A stretch of DNA of 64,000 bases from Streptomyces sp. NRRL F-5122 (GCF_001507435.1 NZ_LMWH01000015.1:141735-205734); one strand, 5' to 3'; positions 8,962 to 17,961 are shown, counted from the stretch's first letter. Notes: a model not told the origin generated them from the sequence alone. Program-made: numbers and translations.

Positions 8962-9795
8962 ATGGATGCGGGGACGCGAGTGGACACCGAGGGCAGTCTG
9001 CCCGCGGGCTTGGGGCGGGCGATACGCGAAACCGCCGCAGACATCGCGGCCCTGCTGACCGAGGTGGCCGACACGAACGGACCCGTGCCGAACTCGGAGT
9101 GGACCGTGGGAGAGGCCGCCGCCCATCTGGCGCAGGCCAACGAGCTGATGGCCGACCTCGCCGCAGGACGCGAACGCCCCTATGGGGACGGCACGCCCCA
9201 GAGCCTGGCCGAGGCCAATGCGCGAGCGCTCGCGGCGTTCGGGGAGCGCGGCGCGAGGCCCCTGGCGGCGATGATCGTGCAGCAGGCGGAGGCGTTCCTC
9301 GACGCGGCGGCGCAGGCGGGCCCGGACGGGTCCGCGGACGGGGCACTCGTCACGCCGCTCGGCCCCATGGACCGGTCCGTACTGGCCTCCTACCTGCTGA
9401 CGCACATGCTCGGCCACGGTTACGACCTCGCCCGGGCGGTGGGCCGGCCGCACATGATCGATCAGGCCCGGGTCGAGCTGTGCCTGCCGTTCCTGCTGGC
9501 GGCCATGCCACGTGTCGCCGACGCCTCGGCCGTCGCCGACCTGACCGCCCGGTACACACTCCGTCTGTGGGGCGGGACCGAATTCGGCGTCACCTTCAGC
9601 GGTGGCACCGTCGACGTGACACCGCAGCGGCCGACCCGCTCGGACTGCACGCTGCTCACCGAGCCCGTCACGTTCCTGCTCATCGCGCTGGGGCGGTGCA
9701 ACCCCTGGCTGGCCATGAGCCGCGGCCGGGTACTGGCCTGGGGGCGCAAGCCATGGCTGGCACCCCGCTTCCCGACCCTGTTCGTCGCGCCCTGA
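8962..9795 (+). CDS. Maleylpyruvate isomerase/DinB-fold mycothiol-dependent family protein
   Basis: 277 aa. The N-terminal four-helix bundle (about residues 12-165, with WTVGEAAAHLAQANELM and LASYLLTHMLGHGYDLARA) matches the mycothiol-dependent maleylpyruvate isomerase/DinB family, where His residues bind a metal. The C-terminal part (about 175-275) resembles the SCP2-like domain often attached to it. ATG at 8962 follows GAGGGAG. Members act in mycothiol-dependent detoxification or isomerisation; the substrate cannot be inferred. It stands alone between the phosphatase and a convergent aldo/keto reductase. Confidence 0.8.
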   Translation: MDAGTRVDTEGSLPAGLGRAIRETAADIAALLTEVADTNGPVPNSEWTVGEAAAHLAQANELMADLAAGRERPYGDGTPQSLAEANARALAAFGERGARPLAAMIVQQAEAFLDAAAQAGPDGSADGALVTPLGPMDRSVLASYLLTHMLGHGYDLARAVGRPHMIDQARVELCLPFLLAAMPRVADASAVADLTARYTLRLWGGTEFGVTFSGGTVDVTPQRPTRSDCTLLTEPVTFLLIALGRCNPWLAMSRGRVLAWGRKPWLAPRFPTLFVAP

Positions 9796-9876
9796 CCCGC
9801 ATCCGACGCCCGGACCCCGGCACGCCCCGCCCCCGGCCCCGCGGGTGAGCGCGGGGGTGCCCGTCCGGACCGACGA

Positions 9877-10920
9877 TCAGGAGAGGCTGCCGAGGCGGGC
9901 GCTCTGCCACAGGTCGACGCCCGCGTCCGTGGCGTACTTGTCGATCTCGGCCAGTTCCTCGGCGCCGAAGTGGAGGTTCTCCAGCGCGGCGACGTTCTGC
10001 TCCAGCTGCTCGACACGGGAGGCGCCGATGACGAGGGACGTGACGCGTTCGTCCCGCAGGGCCCACGCGAGAGCCATCTGGGCCAGCGACTGGCCGCGGC
10101 GGGCGGCGATGTCGTTGAGGGCCCGCAGCCGGTGCAGTACGTCCTCGGACAGCCAGGAGGTGTCGAAGGACTTGTCCTGCGCGGCCCGCGAGTCGGTCGG
10201 GATCCCCTCGAGGTAGCGGCCGGTCAGCAGCCCCTGCGCGAGCGCGGTGAAACCGATGACACCGAAGCCCTCCTGCTCCGCCGTGTCCAGCAGGCCCTCG
10301 GTCTCGATCCAGCGGTTGAACATGTTGTACGACGGCTGGTGGATCAGCAGCGGGGTGCCGAGGTCGCGCAGAATGGCGACCGCCTCACGGGTGCGCTCGG
10401 CGTCGTAGGAGGAGATACCGACATAGAGGGCCTTGCCCTGGCGGACGGCGGTGTCCAGCGCGCCCATCGTTTCCTCGAGCGGCGTGGTGGCGTCGAGTCG
10501 GTGGGAGTAGAAGATGTCCACGTAGTCCAGGCCCATGCGGCTCAGGGACTGGTCGAGCGAGGCGAGGACGTACTTGCGGGAGCCACCGCCCTGACCGTAG
10601 GGGCCCGGCCACATGTCCCAGCCGGCCTTGGTGGAGATCACCATCTCGTCCCGGTACGGCGCGAGGTCCTGCTTCATCAGGCGCCCGAAGTTGATCTCGG
10701 CGGAGCCGTACGGCGGACCGTAGTTGTTGGCGAGGTCGTGGTGGGTGATACCGAGGTCGAAGGCCCGCAGAGCGATCTCTCGCTGGGACTCGAACGGCCG
10801 GTCGTCTCCGAAGTTGTGCCAGTAACCCAGGGACAGGAGAGGAAGGTCGAGTCCTGAGCGCCCGGTGCGCCGGTAGCGCATGGTGCCGTTGTAGCGCTCG
10901 GGGTCCGCGACGTGGTTCAT
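9877..10920 (-). CDS. Aldo/keto reductase (YghZ/GAP-reductase-like)
   Basis: 347 aa NADPH-dependent TIM-barrel reductase. It has the YRRTGRSGLDLPLLSLGYW start, the catalytic Tyr region NNYGPPYGSAE, Lys in STKAGWDMWPGPYG and the YSHRLD histidine motif, closest to the L-glyceraldehyde-3-phosphate reductase (YghZ) and Kv-beta-like group. The loop GPYGQGGGSRKYVLASLDQS is typical of that group. ATG at 10920 is preceded by GGAG. It is convergent with the mycothiol-type gene. Physiological substrate uncertain. Confidence 0.88.
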   Translation of the reverse strand: MNHVADPERYNGTMRYRRTGRSGLDLPLLSLGYWHNFGDDRPFESQREIALRAFDLGITHHDLANNYGPPYGSAEINFGRLMKQDLAPYRDEMVISTKAGWDMWPGPYGQGGGSRKYVLASLDQSLSRMGLDYVDIFYSHRLDATTPLEETMGALDTAVRQGKALYVGISSYDAERTREAVAILRDLGTPLLIHQPSYNMFNRWIETEGLLDTAEQEGFGVIGFTALAQGLLTGRYLEGIPTDSRAAQDKSFDTSWLSEDVLHRLRALNDIAARRGQSLAQMALAWALRDERVTSLVIGASRVEQLEQNVAALENLHFGAEELAEIDKYATDAGVDLWQSARLGSLS

Positions 10921-11138
10921 CGGGTGATCTCCGGGTGGTGCAGGGACAGGGTGCCCCGGAAAAGGGGGAGGGTCCCACACTGCCCGGGCGCGATCCTGAA
11001 GTCCAATAGCGCCTTTTCATCGGATTCAGCGGTGTCGCTTCTGAATGATCGGCATGGTGGAAGCCGACCCTGCCCGGTCAACCGTACGGGGGCCGTCCCC
11101 GAGGGGACGTCCGGACTCCTGGGCAGAGAGCTGGTCGA

Positions 11139-11771
11139 TCAGAGACTGGTGAGCAGGCCGTCGAGCGGGGCCGGTATGCGGTCGGAGTCGAGCGCCGTGA
11201 CGAGCACATGGCCGTAGCGGATCTTGCGTCCCTTCTTCGTGCCGAGGAAGCGCCGCAACTGCTGTTGTGAGCTGCGGTCCTGCTGCGCGGGCTGGTGCAG
11301 GAAGGTCTGCAGGGCACGCAAGTCGCCCTCCTCCTGGACGAGTTCCTTCACCCGGGCCACGCCCAGCGCGCGGATGAGCTCGTCCTCCAGATCCGCCGCA
11401 CAGACGAAGAACTCCTCTGCCGCGTCGGCCCGCTGCAAGCCGCGGGCGTAGTAGGACCGCTCCGCCGCGTCGCACAGTCCTGCGAGGCGGAGGCCGAGAC
11501 CAGGTGGCCCGAGCAGGCGGGCATAGCGCCCGACGTTCATCGCACCGCCCATCGAAACGACGCAGACTCCTTCGGCGGCGAGGTTCCGGCCGCGGCTCGC
11601 GGCCAGCGCATCGACCGCCGCGACATCGCTCGGCCCTTCGAGCAGCACGGCCGTCCGGACGGGCAGCCGGGCGGCCAGCTCGCGTGCGGGGTCGCCGGGA
11701 CCACCGGCCGCCCACGCCGTGACCGCTTCCCGGAACGCCCCCATGTCAGCCATGAGAGGAGTCTCCGCCAT
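11139..11771 (-). CDS. TOPRIM-domain protein (OLD-type nucleotidyltransferase/hydrolase fold)
   Basis: About 210 aa. The core LLEGPSDVAAVDALA carries the TOPRIM glutamate, followed by VVSMGGAMNVGRYARLL and LAGLCDAAE with the Asp of the DxD region, as in stand-alone Streptomyces TOPRIM proteins and the C-terminal half of OLD nucleases. There is no ATPase domain, so this is a short TOPRIM protein rather than a full OLD protein. The start could be ATG 11771 or ATG 11753 six codons in; both have weak purine tracts. Biological role not established. Confidence 0.75.
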   Translation of the reverse strand: MAETPLMADMGAFREAVTAWAAGGPGDPARELAARLPVRTAVLLEGPSDVAAVDALAASRGRNLAAEGVCVVSMGGAMNVGRYARLLGPPGLGLRLAGLCDAAERSYYARGLQRADAAEEFFVCAADLEDELIRALGVARVKELVQEEGDLRALQTFLHQPAQQDRSSQQQLRRFLGTKKGRKIRYGHVLVTALDSDRIPAPLDGLLTSL

Positions 11772-11942
11772 GTCCGGCCTCTACGGCCGGGAATTTCCGC
11801 ACGCGCATCGATCGCCGGTGAGAGAGCGGACCGACCGGCCCGCTGCCGCCGCGGCCCTCGATCACTCCGGCCCACCGAACGCACCCGGCGAGGCCGGGGC
11901 TACGATCGTGCCCGACACGAGCGCAGTTGGGGGCGGAACCAG

Positions 11943-12479
11943 GTGAAGCGGCGACGGCTGATGTGGATGGCAGGCGCCGGAATGACGGCTGTGGCGCTGC
12001 TGACGGGTTGCAGCGACGCCCCTGCCGGGACCGGTGCTCACCGGGTGGCGTCACCCGTCGCGTCCGCGGGCCGGGCGGCGGCCACCGAGTCGACCCGGGC
12101 GGCTGTCGCGGAACACGTCAGGACGGTCGTCGAGGACCGTCTCTCCGCCGATGAGACACGGTTCGGCTCGGGCACGGGATCGCCCTGCTCAACCTCGTCA
12201 CCGGCGATGTTCACGGCCCGCTGCGGCGCCGCGGCACAAGCCACCGGGGCGGATGCGTCGTTTGCCCTGGAGCAGATCGACCGGCGCGAGGGCTTCGCGA
12301 CTCTGCGTTCCGTCGCGAAGAAGCTTCGCACCGCCGTGGCCGGATACGAGCGGCTCGGCTGCGCCGACGCCCCGACCGATACGGCTGCTCGGCATGCGTG
12401 CCTCGAGCCGGCGGCCCTGATCGCCCAGGGATTCCCTGACCTCCGCAGCGGTACCGATCTCGGGCTTCGGGGCGCCTAA
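11943..12479 (+). CDS. Secreted lipoprotein of unknown function
   Basis: 178 aa starting at GTG 11943. The N-terminus is a lipoprotein signal: positive residues VKRRR, a hydrophobic stretch, then the lipobox LLTGC with Cys at about residue 23, which would be lipid-modified and anchored on the outer membrane face. The rest is Ala/Thr-rich with a few Cys (SPCST, FTARCGAA, LGCADAP, HACLEPA) that could pair as disulphides. I do not recognise the family. It faces away from the divergent TOPRIM gene and ends just before the IS patch. Confidence 0.75.
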   Translation: MKRRRLMWMAGAGMTAVALLTGCSDAPAGTGAHRVASPVASAGRAAATESTRAAVAEHVRTVVEDRLSADETRFGSGTGSPCSTSSPAMFTARCGAAAQATGADASFALEQIDRREGFATLRSVAKKLRTAVAGYERLGCADAPTDTAARHACLEPAALIAQGFPDLRSGTDLGLRGA

Positions 12480-12532
12480 GAGCGCCCGGCAGTAGGCGTG
12501 CGCCGTTGATGAGGGCGACCCCGGAAGTCGAG

Positions 12533-12597
12533 CAGGCACGAGCCATGGTGACCATGGAGTTCTCTACGCTCAGTGATCACCGGAGGGCTCGTGCCTG
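12533..12597 (+). promoter_or_regulatory. Inverted repeat enclosing the transposase start codon
   Basis: A perfect 12-bp inverted repeat, CAGGCACGAGCC at 12533-12544 and GGCTCGTGCCTG at 12586-12597, with a 41-nt loop. The right arm covers the GTG start (12591) and part of the GGAGGG ribosome site of the IS5-type transposase. In a read-through transcript it would hide the start, a known IS strategy against external transcription. Confidence 0.55.
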
Positions 12598-13031
12598 TCC
12601 TGCCATCATGCCTGCTCGAACCCCTGTGGGACCAGTTCGCGGCGCTGCTACCGGAGCACGTGGACAGCCATCCGTTGGGCTGCCACAACCCGCGCATCGC
12701 GGACCGCGTTGTGTTCGACCACGTAATCGCCGCCTTGATGCACGGCTCCGGCTACGAGCGGGTCGCGACTCCTGGATGCTCGGACCGCACCATCCGACGA
12801 CGAGTCGCCTACTGGGCCCAACTCGGGATAACCGGGCAGCTGCACGCCCTGGTGCTTGAGGCATACACCGGATGGTCGGCCTTGAGCTGGGCGAGTTGGC
12901 CGTTGACGGCTGCATTACCAAGGCTCCCTGCGGTGGCGAAGTCGCCGGGCGCTCCCCGGTGGACCGGGGCAAGCAGGGACTGAAGCGCTCGGTGGCCAGC
13001 GAGGCCCGAGGCATCCCGCTGGGCATCGTCT
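12591..13031 (+). pseudogene. IS5-family transposase, 5' part only, frameshifted
   Basis: N-terminal half (about 147 codons of an expected 280 or so) of a Streptomyces IS5-family transposase, starting GTG CCT GTC CTG (MPVLPS). PLWDQFAALLPEH, HPLGCH, HGSGYERVATPGCSDRTIRRR and, after a one-base deletion near 12870, MVGLELGELAVDGCITKAP and GRSPVDRGKQGLKRSVA are typical. The reading frame changes at 12865-12872, and similarity stops after GIPLGIVS at about 13031, where the next transposase begins on the other strand. The catalytic second half is missing, so it is dead. Confidence 0.85.
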
Positions 13032-13802
13032 CACCCGGCGTCGAGCTTCAGGTTGTGTAGTGCTGCGACGCCGGCGACGGCGTGGTTGATGCCGTCGCCG
13101 CGGCGACGGCATTGGCGGAGGATCTGGTGGTCTTTGAGCCGGGCAAGGGTGTGTTCGGCGAGGGCGCGCCGTTTGCGGAACCGTCGATAGTTGCGGTCTT
13201 TGATGCGGCGTCCGTCCGCTCCGCGGTGTGGTGTGCGGATCCGGTCGCTTCCGCGGTAGCCGCCGTCACCGGACAGCGTGTGATGGTCGGGCAGGGTTCG
13301 TCCGACCGTTTCGCGGAAGACGACAATGTCGTTGCGGTTGCCGGGCCAGGCGTCGCCGACGGCGACGATCCTGCGGTCGCGGGCCCGGCATACGACCTGG
13401 ATGTTTACACTATGCCGATAATTTTTCGATTTCGCCGTCTTCCGGTTGTCGTGGACGGGAATCAGCGTTCCGTCGACGATCCACAGTTCGCTGCGGTCGG
13501 TGGGTGGTGGGCCGAGGAGTTCGGCGAGCGGCCCGGCGAGTCGGTCGACTACGCGGTGCACAGCCGAATCGGAAATGCCGAATAGTGAGCCGAGTTGCTG
13601 CATGGTGAGGTTCGTCCGGTAGGCGAGGACGATCAGCAGGGATCCGGTCGGCGAACGGCAGTGCCCAGGGCCGGCCGCGGCCCGGATCCGGCTTCTTCTC
13701 CCACAGTTGTTCCACACGCCGCTGCATCTGCGGCCCGGACAACCCAGTCCAGGCCCGCAGCTCGGCAGTGGTGCAGCGTGCGAGACGTAGACGCAGATGC
13801 AT
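13031..13802 (-). pseudogene. IS5-family (DDE_Tnp_4) transposase, frameshifted
   Basis: Nearly full-length DDE transposase, about 257 codons. The N-terminal part MHLRLRLARCTTAELRAWTGL to WALPFADRI is in one frame; LLIVLAYRTNLTMQQLGSLFGIS onward is in another. A single extra C (GGATCCCTG instead of GGATCCTG, near 13639-13643) explains the break. The catalytic Asp in LWIVDGTLIP, GDAWPGNRNDIVV and the Glu in AEHTLARLKDHQ are present. Its 3' end lies exactly at the junction with the other IS fragment, leaving no room for a terminal repeat. Start ATG at 13802; a TTG at 13808 is possible. A +1 programmed shift is less likely than a simple indel. Confidence 0.82.
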
Positions 13803-13944
13803 GACCAAGATCGTAGACAGTCAACCTGACTGGCTGCACAAGCCGTTGTCGGTGGCGGCGGATAGCTTGTGTGTGATTGCCGAGACGTCGCATGGCCGGA
13901 CAGGTCCTCGTACGTTGCGAGTTCCAAAGGAGGTGGGAAAGTCC

Positions 13945-16092
13945 GTGAGCACGATTCGGCTCGATGTGATGCCCACCTCCGATGCCGCTCCTGCGCGCCG
14001 GTTCCGCGGCAAGAACAAACGCGAACGCTGGAAGCGCGGCGAGGACACCGAGCTGGCGGTGATCCGCCTGCCGTTGGACGTCCACCGACTGGAGGACCTG
14101 CATCGTGCGGAGAACCTGTACTCGGCGATGTGGTCCATCAAGCGTGTCCTGCAGCGGGATGCCCGCGACGCGGTAGATGCCTATTGGGCCGGCGACGTGC
14201 GCCGCGAGACGGACGCGAAAGCGTGGCGGCAGGCGTTGGGCTTGTCCCGCGAAGGGATGGAGCGGCGCGGCTACCGGCACATGGAGAGGTCCAAGCACCT
14301 CGGCCATCATGTGACGAAGGCGCTGGTGATGCATCAGGCCGACTCGGTGTGGGAAGGCGTAGTCCGTCACCTGTTCCCGGATGCGACCGGTCGCAAGTTC
14401 GGCCGGCCGAAGACCGGCACGTGGTGGGACTACACCCGGATCCCCGGCCGGGCCCGGTCGCATACGACCGCTCGGAAGTGGGAGACGTTCCGCCTGCACG
14501 GCACCCTGGCCGGGCACCTCGCCGTCTACCGGCATCGCAGTCTCGGCGTGGAGGGGATGACCCCGGAGCAGGCGATCATGCTGCCGCCGGGAACGAGTGT
14601 CCTCGAGCAGCCCCGACGATTGCCAGTACCGGCCCGGCCCGCGGGCCGTGTGCCGACCGGCGAAGTGACCGCGAAAGGCACGGCGGAGACGCGGGCTGCG
14701 ACCTGGTGGGACCACACTGGACCTCTGGCTGTCGTCTTCACCGGCGGCGCCGACTCCCAGCGCGGAGACCTCATACTCCCGGTCCGGCTGCCCTCAGGCG
14801 CGGGCCGCTGGCCCCGCCTTGTGCACTTCCTGAACAACCCCGATACCTGGCACAAGGTCGACCTGGTCCGCCACCGCGACACCGCCGCACCTGGAGGTTG
14901 GGCGTACGAGGCCCATCTGATGGTGCTCACCGGCGGCTACGCATCACCCGGTACCCGTGCCCGCCGCAAGGCAGCGGCCGAGCTCGGCCGGGTCGGTGGG
15001 ATCGACGGCAACGTGTCCAACCTGTCTGTCGTCTCCTTCCCTGACACGCTCGACCCCGCCGACGGAGAGATACAGGCAACCCGAGCCGAACTCACCGACA
15101 CGGAACGCGCCGCGCTAGAGAAAGCCCGCCGAAAGGAACGCGGCCGTAAACGCGCTCTCGACCGCTCCCGCCGGGCAACGAACCAGAGCCAGTACGGGCC
15201 GTCGAAGCGGCAGCAGGCCCGCGCTGAACGCCGCCAACAAGCCGGACTACCCGCGCGTCACGTCCAGGTCCCTGGTGGTGCCCGGGCGGCAAACACGGCT
15301 GGTGTGCCGAAGCAGGCGTACCGCAGGGATGACCTGTCGGCCGGTTACCGCCTCAACCGCGCCCGTCTCGCCGAAGCCGCCGCGACCGAGGCCGCAGCGA
15401 GAGACCACCGCGCCCGGCGCATCGCCGAGCGCATCATCACCGACCACGGCGCAAACCTCGTCGTCGAAGACTGCGACATACGCACCTGGTACCGCTTGTG
15501 GGGCAAAGCCCTGCAAGCCACCACACCCGGCCGGCTCACCGCCGCCGTCGGCCGCGAATGCGAGAAGGCCGGCGGCCGAATGCTGCGCGCATCAACGTTC
15601 ACGACGAAGCTGTCACAGACCTGCCTGTGCGGCGCAGAAGTGAAGAAGACGCTCGCCGACCGGGTCCACCGCTGCACCTCCTGTGGCCTCGTCGCCGACC
15701 GGGACATGGTCTCCGGAGCCCTGGCCGCACACGTCCGGTTCAGCAACCCAGACGACCCCAGCACAGCGGGCCTGGACACAGTCCAGGCCCGCATGACACA
15801 GATCTTGTTCGCAGAAGGGCTGCAAGAAGCCCTGTCGAGTCAACCGCAGCGCGGTGCCCGCCCCCGCAGGGGCCGCACCCACGCGGCAGCCCAACGTCCT
15901 GGAATTCCCAGGCCGCGGGCCTCTGCTCGGCCAAACACCACCGACCGGAACCGGCCCACCCCGAATGAGACCCGACCCGCGCGCGAGCGGCACAAGGGCC
16001 ACGTCGGAACAGCCGCCCCAGTAGGGAACGCCCCGCCCAGAGGCGACACCCCCGAACAGGAACTGGTCGGACGGCATCCCATTACGGGATGA
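13945..16092 (+). CDS. tnpB-like: Long TnpB-like RuvC nuclease (IS605/IS607 OrfB type)
   Basis: 715 aa, GTG start after AAAGGAGGT. The C-terminal half has the TnpB/Cas12 RuvC plan: Asp354 in GGIDGNVSNLSVV, Glu508 in NLVVEDCDI and Asp585 in ADRDMVSGALAAHV, with a zinc ribbon between (CLCG ... CTSCG). The first pair is C-x-C rather than the usual C-x2-C. About 350 residues precede the first catalytic Asp, far more than in a 400-aa TnpB, so the guide-RNA/DNA-recognition region is unusually large. The last 85 residues are Pro/Arg-rich and hairpin-dense at DNA level, as when an omega-RNA overlaps the gene end. No tnpA is adjacent. Family members are RNA-guided nucleases; this one's activity is inference. 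Confidence 0.85.
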   Translation: MSTIRLDVMPTSDAAPARRFRGKNKRERWKRGEDTELAVIRLPLDVHRLEDLHRAENLYSAMWSIKRVLQRDARDAVDAYWAGDVRRETDAKAWRQALGLSREGMERRGYRHMERSKHLGHHVTKALVMHQADSVWEGVVRHLFPDATGRKFGRPKTGTWWDYTRIPGRARSHTTARKWETFRLHGTLAGHLAVYRHRSLGVEGMTPEQAIMLPPGTSVLEQPRRLPVPARPAGRVPTGEVTAKGTAETRAATWWDHTGPLAVVFTGGADSQRGDLILPVRLPSGAGRWPRLVHFLNNPDTWHKVDLVRHRDTAAPGGWAYEAHLMVLTGGYASPGTRARRKAAAELGRVGGIDGNVSNLSVVSFPDTLDPADGEIQATRAELTDTERAALEKARRKERGRKRALDRSRRATNQSQYGPSKRQQARAERRQQAGLPARHVQVPGGARAANTAGVPKQAYRRDDLSAGYRLNRARLAEAAATEAAARDHRARRIAERIITDHGANLVVEDCDIRTWYRLWGKALQATTPGRLTAAVGRECEKAGGRMLRASTFTTKLSQTCLCGAEVKKTLADRVHRCTSCGLVADRDMVSGALAAHVRFSNPDDPSTAGLDTVQARMTQILFAEGLQEALSSQPQRGARPRRGRTHAAAQRPGIPRPRASARPNTTDRNRPTPNETRPARERHKGHVGTAAPVGNAPPRGDTPEQELVGRHPITG
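16075..16091 (+). repeat. Terminal hairpin at the end of the TnpB-like gene
   Basis: CATCCC-ATTAC-GGGATG forms a 6-bp stem with a 5-nt loop overlapping the gene's TGA. A subterminal hairpin here is what the right end of an IS605-type element, or the 3' region of its omega-RNA, would have. It could also be a weak terminator. Confidence 0.45.
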
Positions 16093-16120
16093 CTCTTAGG
16101 CCAATGACCTCTGCTCGGGC

Positions 16121-16780
16121 TCAGGGATAGAGGCCGGCCCGGAAGGTGAACGAGACGAGTTGCGCTCGATCACGTGCACCGACCTTCGTCATGGCCCGCA
16201 CGGCATGCGTCTTCACGGTGAACGGCGACACGGACAGCCGGGCCGCGATCTCGTCGTTGCCGAGACCGCTGGCGACAAGAACGACCACGTCCCGCTCCCT
16301 GGGGGTGAGAGCGTCGAAGCGTCGCAGCAGTTCCCGGTCGATCACCGGGGGCGGACTGTGGGTCATGTGGCCGATCAGCGCGGCCGTCGCGGCGGCCGAC
16401 AGCGCACCGCCACCGCCGACGACCTCGGCGATTCCGGCGACGAGTTCAGCGGGGCTCACGGTCTTGCTCAGGAAACCGTTGGCGCCCACGCGCAGTGCTG
16501 CGAGGACGATGTCGTCCTGGTCGAACGTGGTCAGCACGATCACCCGCGTCTTTTCGGGCGGATGCTCTTCGCGGATCCGGCGGGTGGCTTCGACACCGTC
16601 GATGCCGGGCATCCGGATGTCCATCAGCACCAGGTCGACGGGGTGGTCCCGGAGGAACGGGACGACCTGGAGTCCATCGGAGAGATCACCCGCGACAACA
16701 AGACCCGGGTCGAGCCGAAGCATCGCCCGGATCCCGGCCCTGATGTCGTCCTGGTCGTCGACGATCAGAATGCGCGTCAT
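16121..16780 (-). CDS. NarL/LuxR family response regulator
   Basis: 219 aa. Receiver domain 1-118 with acidic pocket DDQDD, phosphoacceptor Asp54 (VLMDIRMPG), Thr near TTFDQDD and Lys106 (FLSKTVSP). The LuxR-type HTH at about 150-215 has LTPRERDVVVLVASGLGNDEIA and SPFTVKTHAVRAMTKV. It overlaps the kinase gene upstream by 4 bases (ATGA), so the pair is translationally coupled. The stop is only 28 bp from the TnpB-like gene's stop. Probable binding sites are the paired palindromes at 17996 and 18100, by inference. Confidence 0.93.
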   Translation of the reverse strand: MTRILIVDDQDDIRAGIRAMLRLDPGLVVAGDLSDGLQVVPFLRDHPVDLVLMDIRMPGIDGVEATRRIREEHPPEKTRVIVLTTFDQDDIVLAALRVGANGFLSKTVSPAELVAGIAEVVGGGGALSAAATAALIGHMTHSPPPVIDRELLRRFDALTPRERDVVVLVASGLGNDEIAARLSVSPFTVKTHAVRAMTKVGARDRAQLVSFTFRAGLYP

Positions 16781-17961
16781 CGGACGACGGCTCCCAGGGG
16801 GCTGAACTCCGCGTGGACCCGGAATCGCCCGTCGTGATTGTCGATCGTCAGCCGCCCGCTGGAGGACTCGACGCGTTCGCGCATCCCCACGAGTCCGAGT
16901 CCGCTGCCCGACCCGGAGCCGCCGGGGGTGTGACCGACGCGGTTCTCCACCGTGACGCAGATCCTGCCGTCGCGCTCGCCCACATCCACCGTCGCCGTCC
17001 CCTCTCCATGCCGGTAGGCATTGGTGAGTGCCTCCTGAACGACCCGGTAGACCGTCACGCCGACGCTGGGTTCCACGAAACCGTCGGGGATGTCGATGGA
17101 GGGCCGGATGTCGAGGCCGATGCTCTCGAAAGAGGCGATGAGTCCTTCCAGGCCGCTGAGCGCCGGGGTCGGCCGCAGTGCCTCGTCTTCGTACGCGTCG
17201 TCCTCGAGGCGCAGGAGCGCGAGAATGCGTTGCGTCTCCACGACGACGGTGCGGGCGCTGGACCTGGCCGAGACGAGGGCCTGCCGGGAGGACTCGGCGT
17301 CTTCGGGCAGCCCTATCTCCGCGGCACCGAGGTGCAGGCTCAACATCGCGACCTGGTGGCCGATGACGTCGTGGAGGTCTCGGGCGATGCGGAGTCTTTC
17401 TTCGGTCACTCGTCGGGTGGCTTCGATCTCGCGGGTGGCGATGGCGCTCTCGGCTCGTTCCTCGAGGGTCCACCAGTGCTCTCGATGGATGCGGAGCGCG
17501 GCCCCTGTCGCACCTCCCGCCACGGCTGAGAAGATGGCGGCGGCTCCCACGACCGCGCCGCCGCGGAATCCTCCGAGCGTCATGAACGCCCCCAGGAAGA
17601 ACGCCGCCACGATGCCGGTTCCGGCCAGGGGCTGCTTTCCCCTGAGGGTGACCGAGAACAGCACGAGTACCGCCATCATCCACACCGACAGGGGGTCGTG
17701 GCCCACCGCTGTGACGGCGAAGGACGCCGCGCTCGTCACGACCAGTCCTGCCCACGGCTTCCACCACGAGAGGGTGACACCGCCGCCGGCGAGGAGCACG
17801 GAGAGGGCCGTCGGCCAGTCCGAGCCCCTCAGTACGGCTGCCACGATCTGACCGGTGAACACCAGCGCGGCGACCGCGTAGGCGACCCGGTGCAGCACCT
17901 CGGGTCGGCGGACCCACAGTGGTGCCGCGAGCCCGTCCTGACTGTTATGCGCCTCGACCAT
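16777..17961 (-). CDS. NarL-type sensor histidine kinase, membrane bound
   Basis: 394 aa. Several N-terminal hydrophobic segments (about residues 25-155), then a HisKA_3 dimerisation helix with His197 in RIARDLHDVIGHQ, and an HATPase domain ending in SGLGLVGMRERVES. There is no extracellular sensor domain, so it probably senses membrane state. ATG at 17961 was chosen because it starts a normal N-terminus (MVEAHNSQDG); an in-frame upstream stretch is Arg-rich. It shares a 232-bp divergent region with a four-helix membrane protein gene that may be its target. Confidence 0.92.
   Translation of the reverse strand: MVEAHNSQDGLAAPLWVRRPEVLHRVAYAVAALVFTGQIVAAVLRGSDWPTALSVLLAGGGVTLSWWKPWAGLVVTSAASFAVTAVGHDPLSVWMMAVLVLFSVTLRGKQPLAGTGIVAAFFLGAFMTLGGFRGGAVVGAAAIFSAVAGGATGAALRIHREHWWTLEERAESAIATREIEATRRVTEERLRIARDLHDVIGHQVAMLSLHLGAAEIGLPEDAESSRQALVSARSSARTVVVETQRILALLRLEDDAYEDEALRPTPALSGLEGLIASFESIGLDIRPSIDIPDGFVEPSVGVTVYRVVQEALTNAYRHGEGTATVDVGERDGRICVTVENRVGHTPGGSGSGSGLGLVGMRERVESSSGRLTIDNHDGRFRVHAEFSPLGAVVR

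Larger units (their letters stand above)
12480..16120. mobile_element. Composite mobile-element patch: two IS5-type remnants and a TnpB-like element
   Basis: Between the lipoprotein and the two-component genes lie a truncated IS5-type transposase (plus strand), an oppositely oriented frameshifted IS5-type transposase, and a long TnpB-like gene. The element ends are not defined; I see no obvious target duplication. The junction of the two IS5-type remnants is at about 13031. The patch stops 28 bp from the response-regulator stop codon. Confidence 0.75.

Noticed and set aside
13410..13808. Programmed +1 frameshift joining the two parts of the second IS5-type transposase
   Set aside because: The break is a single extra C in a GGATCCCTG context with no slippery heptamer or stimulator; a mutation is simpler.
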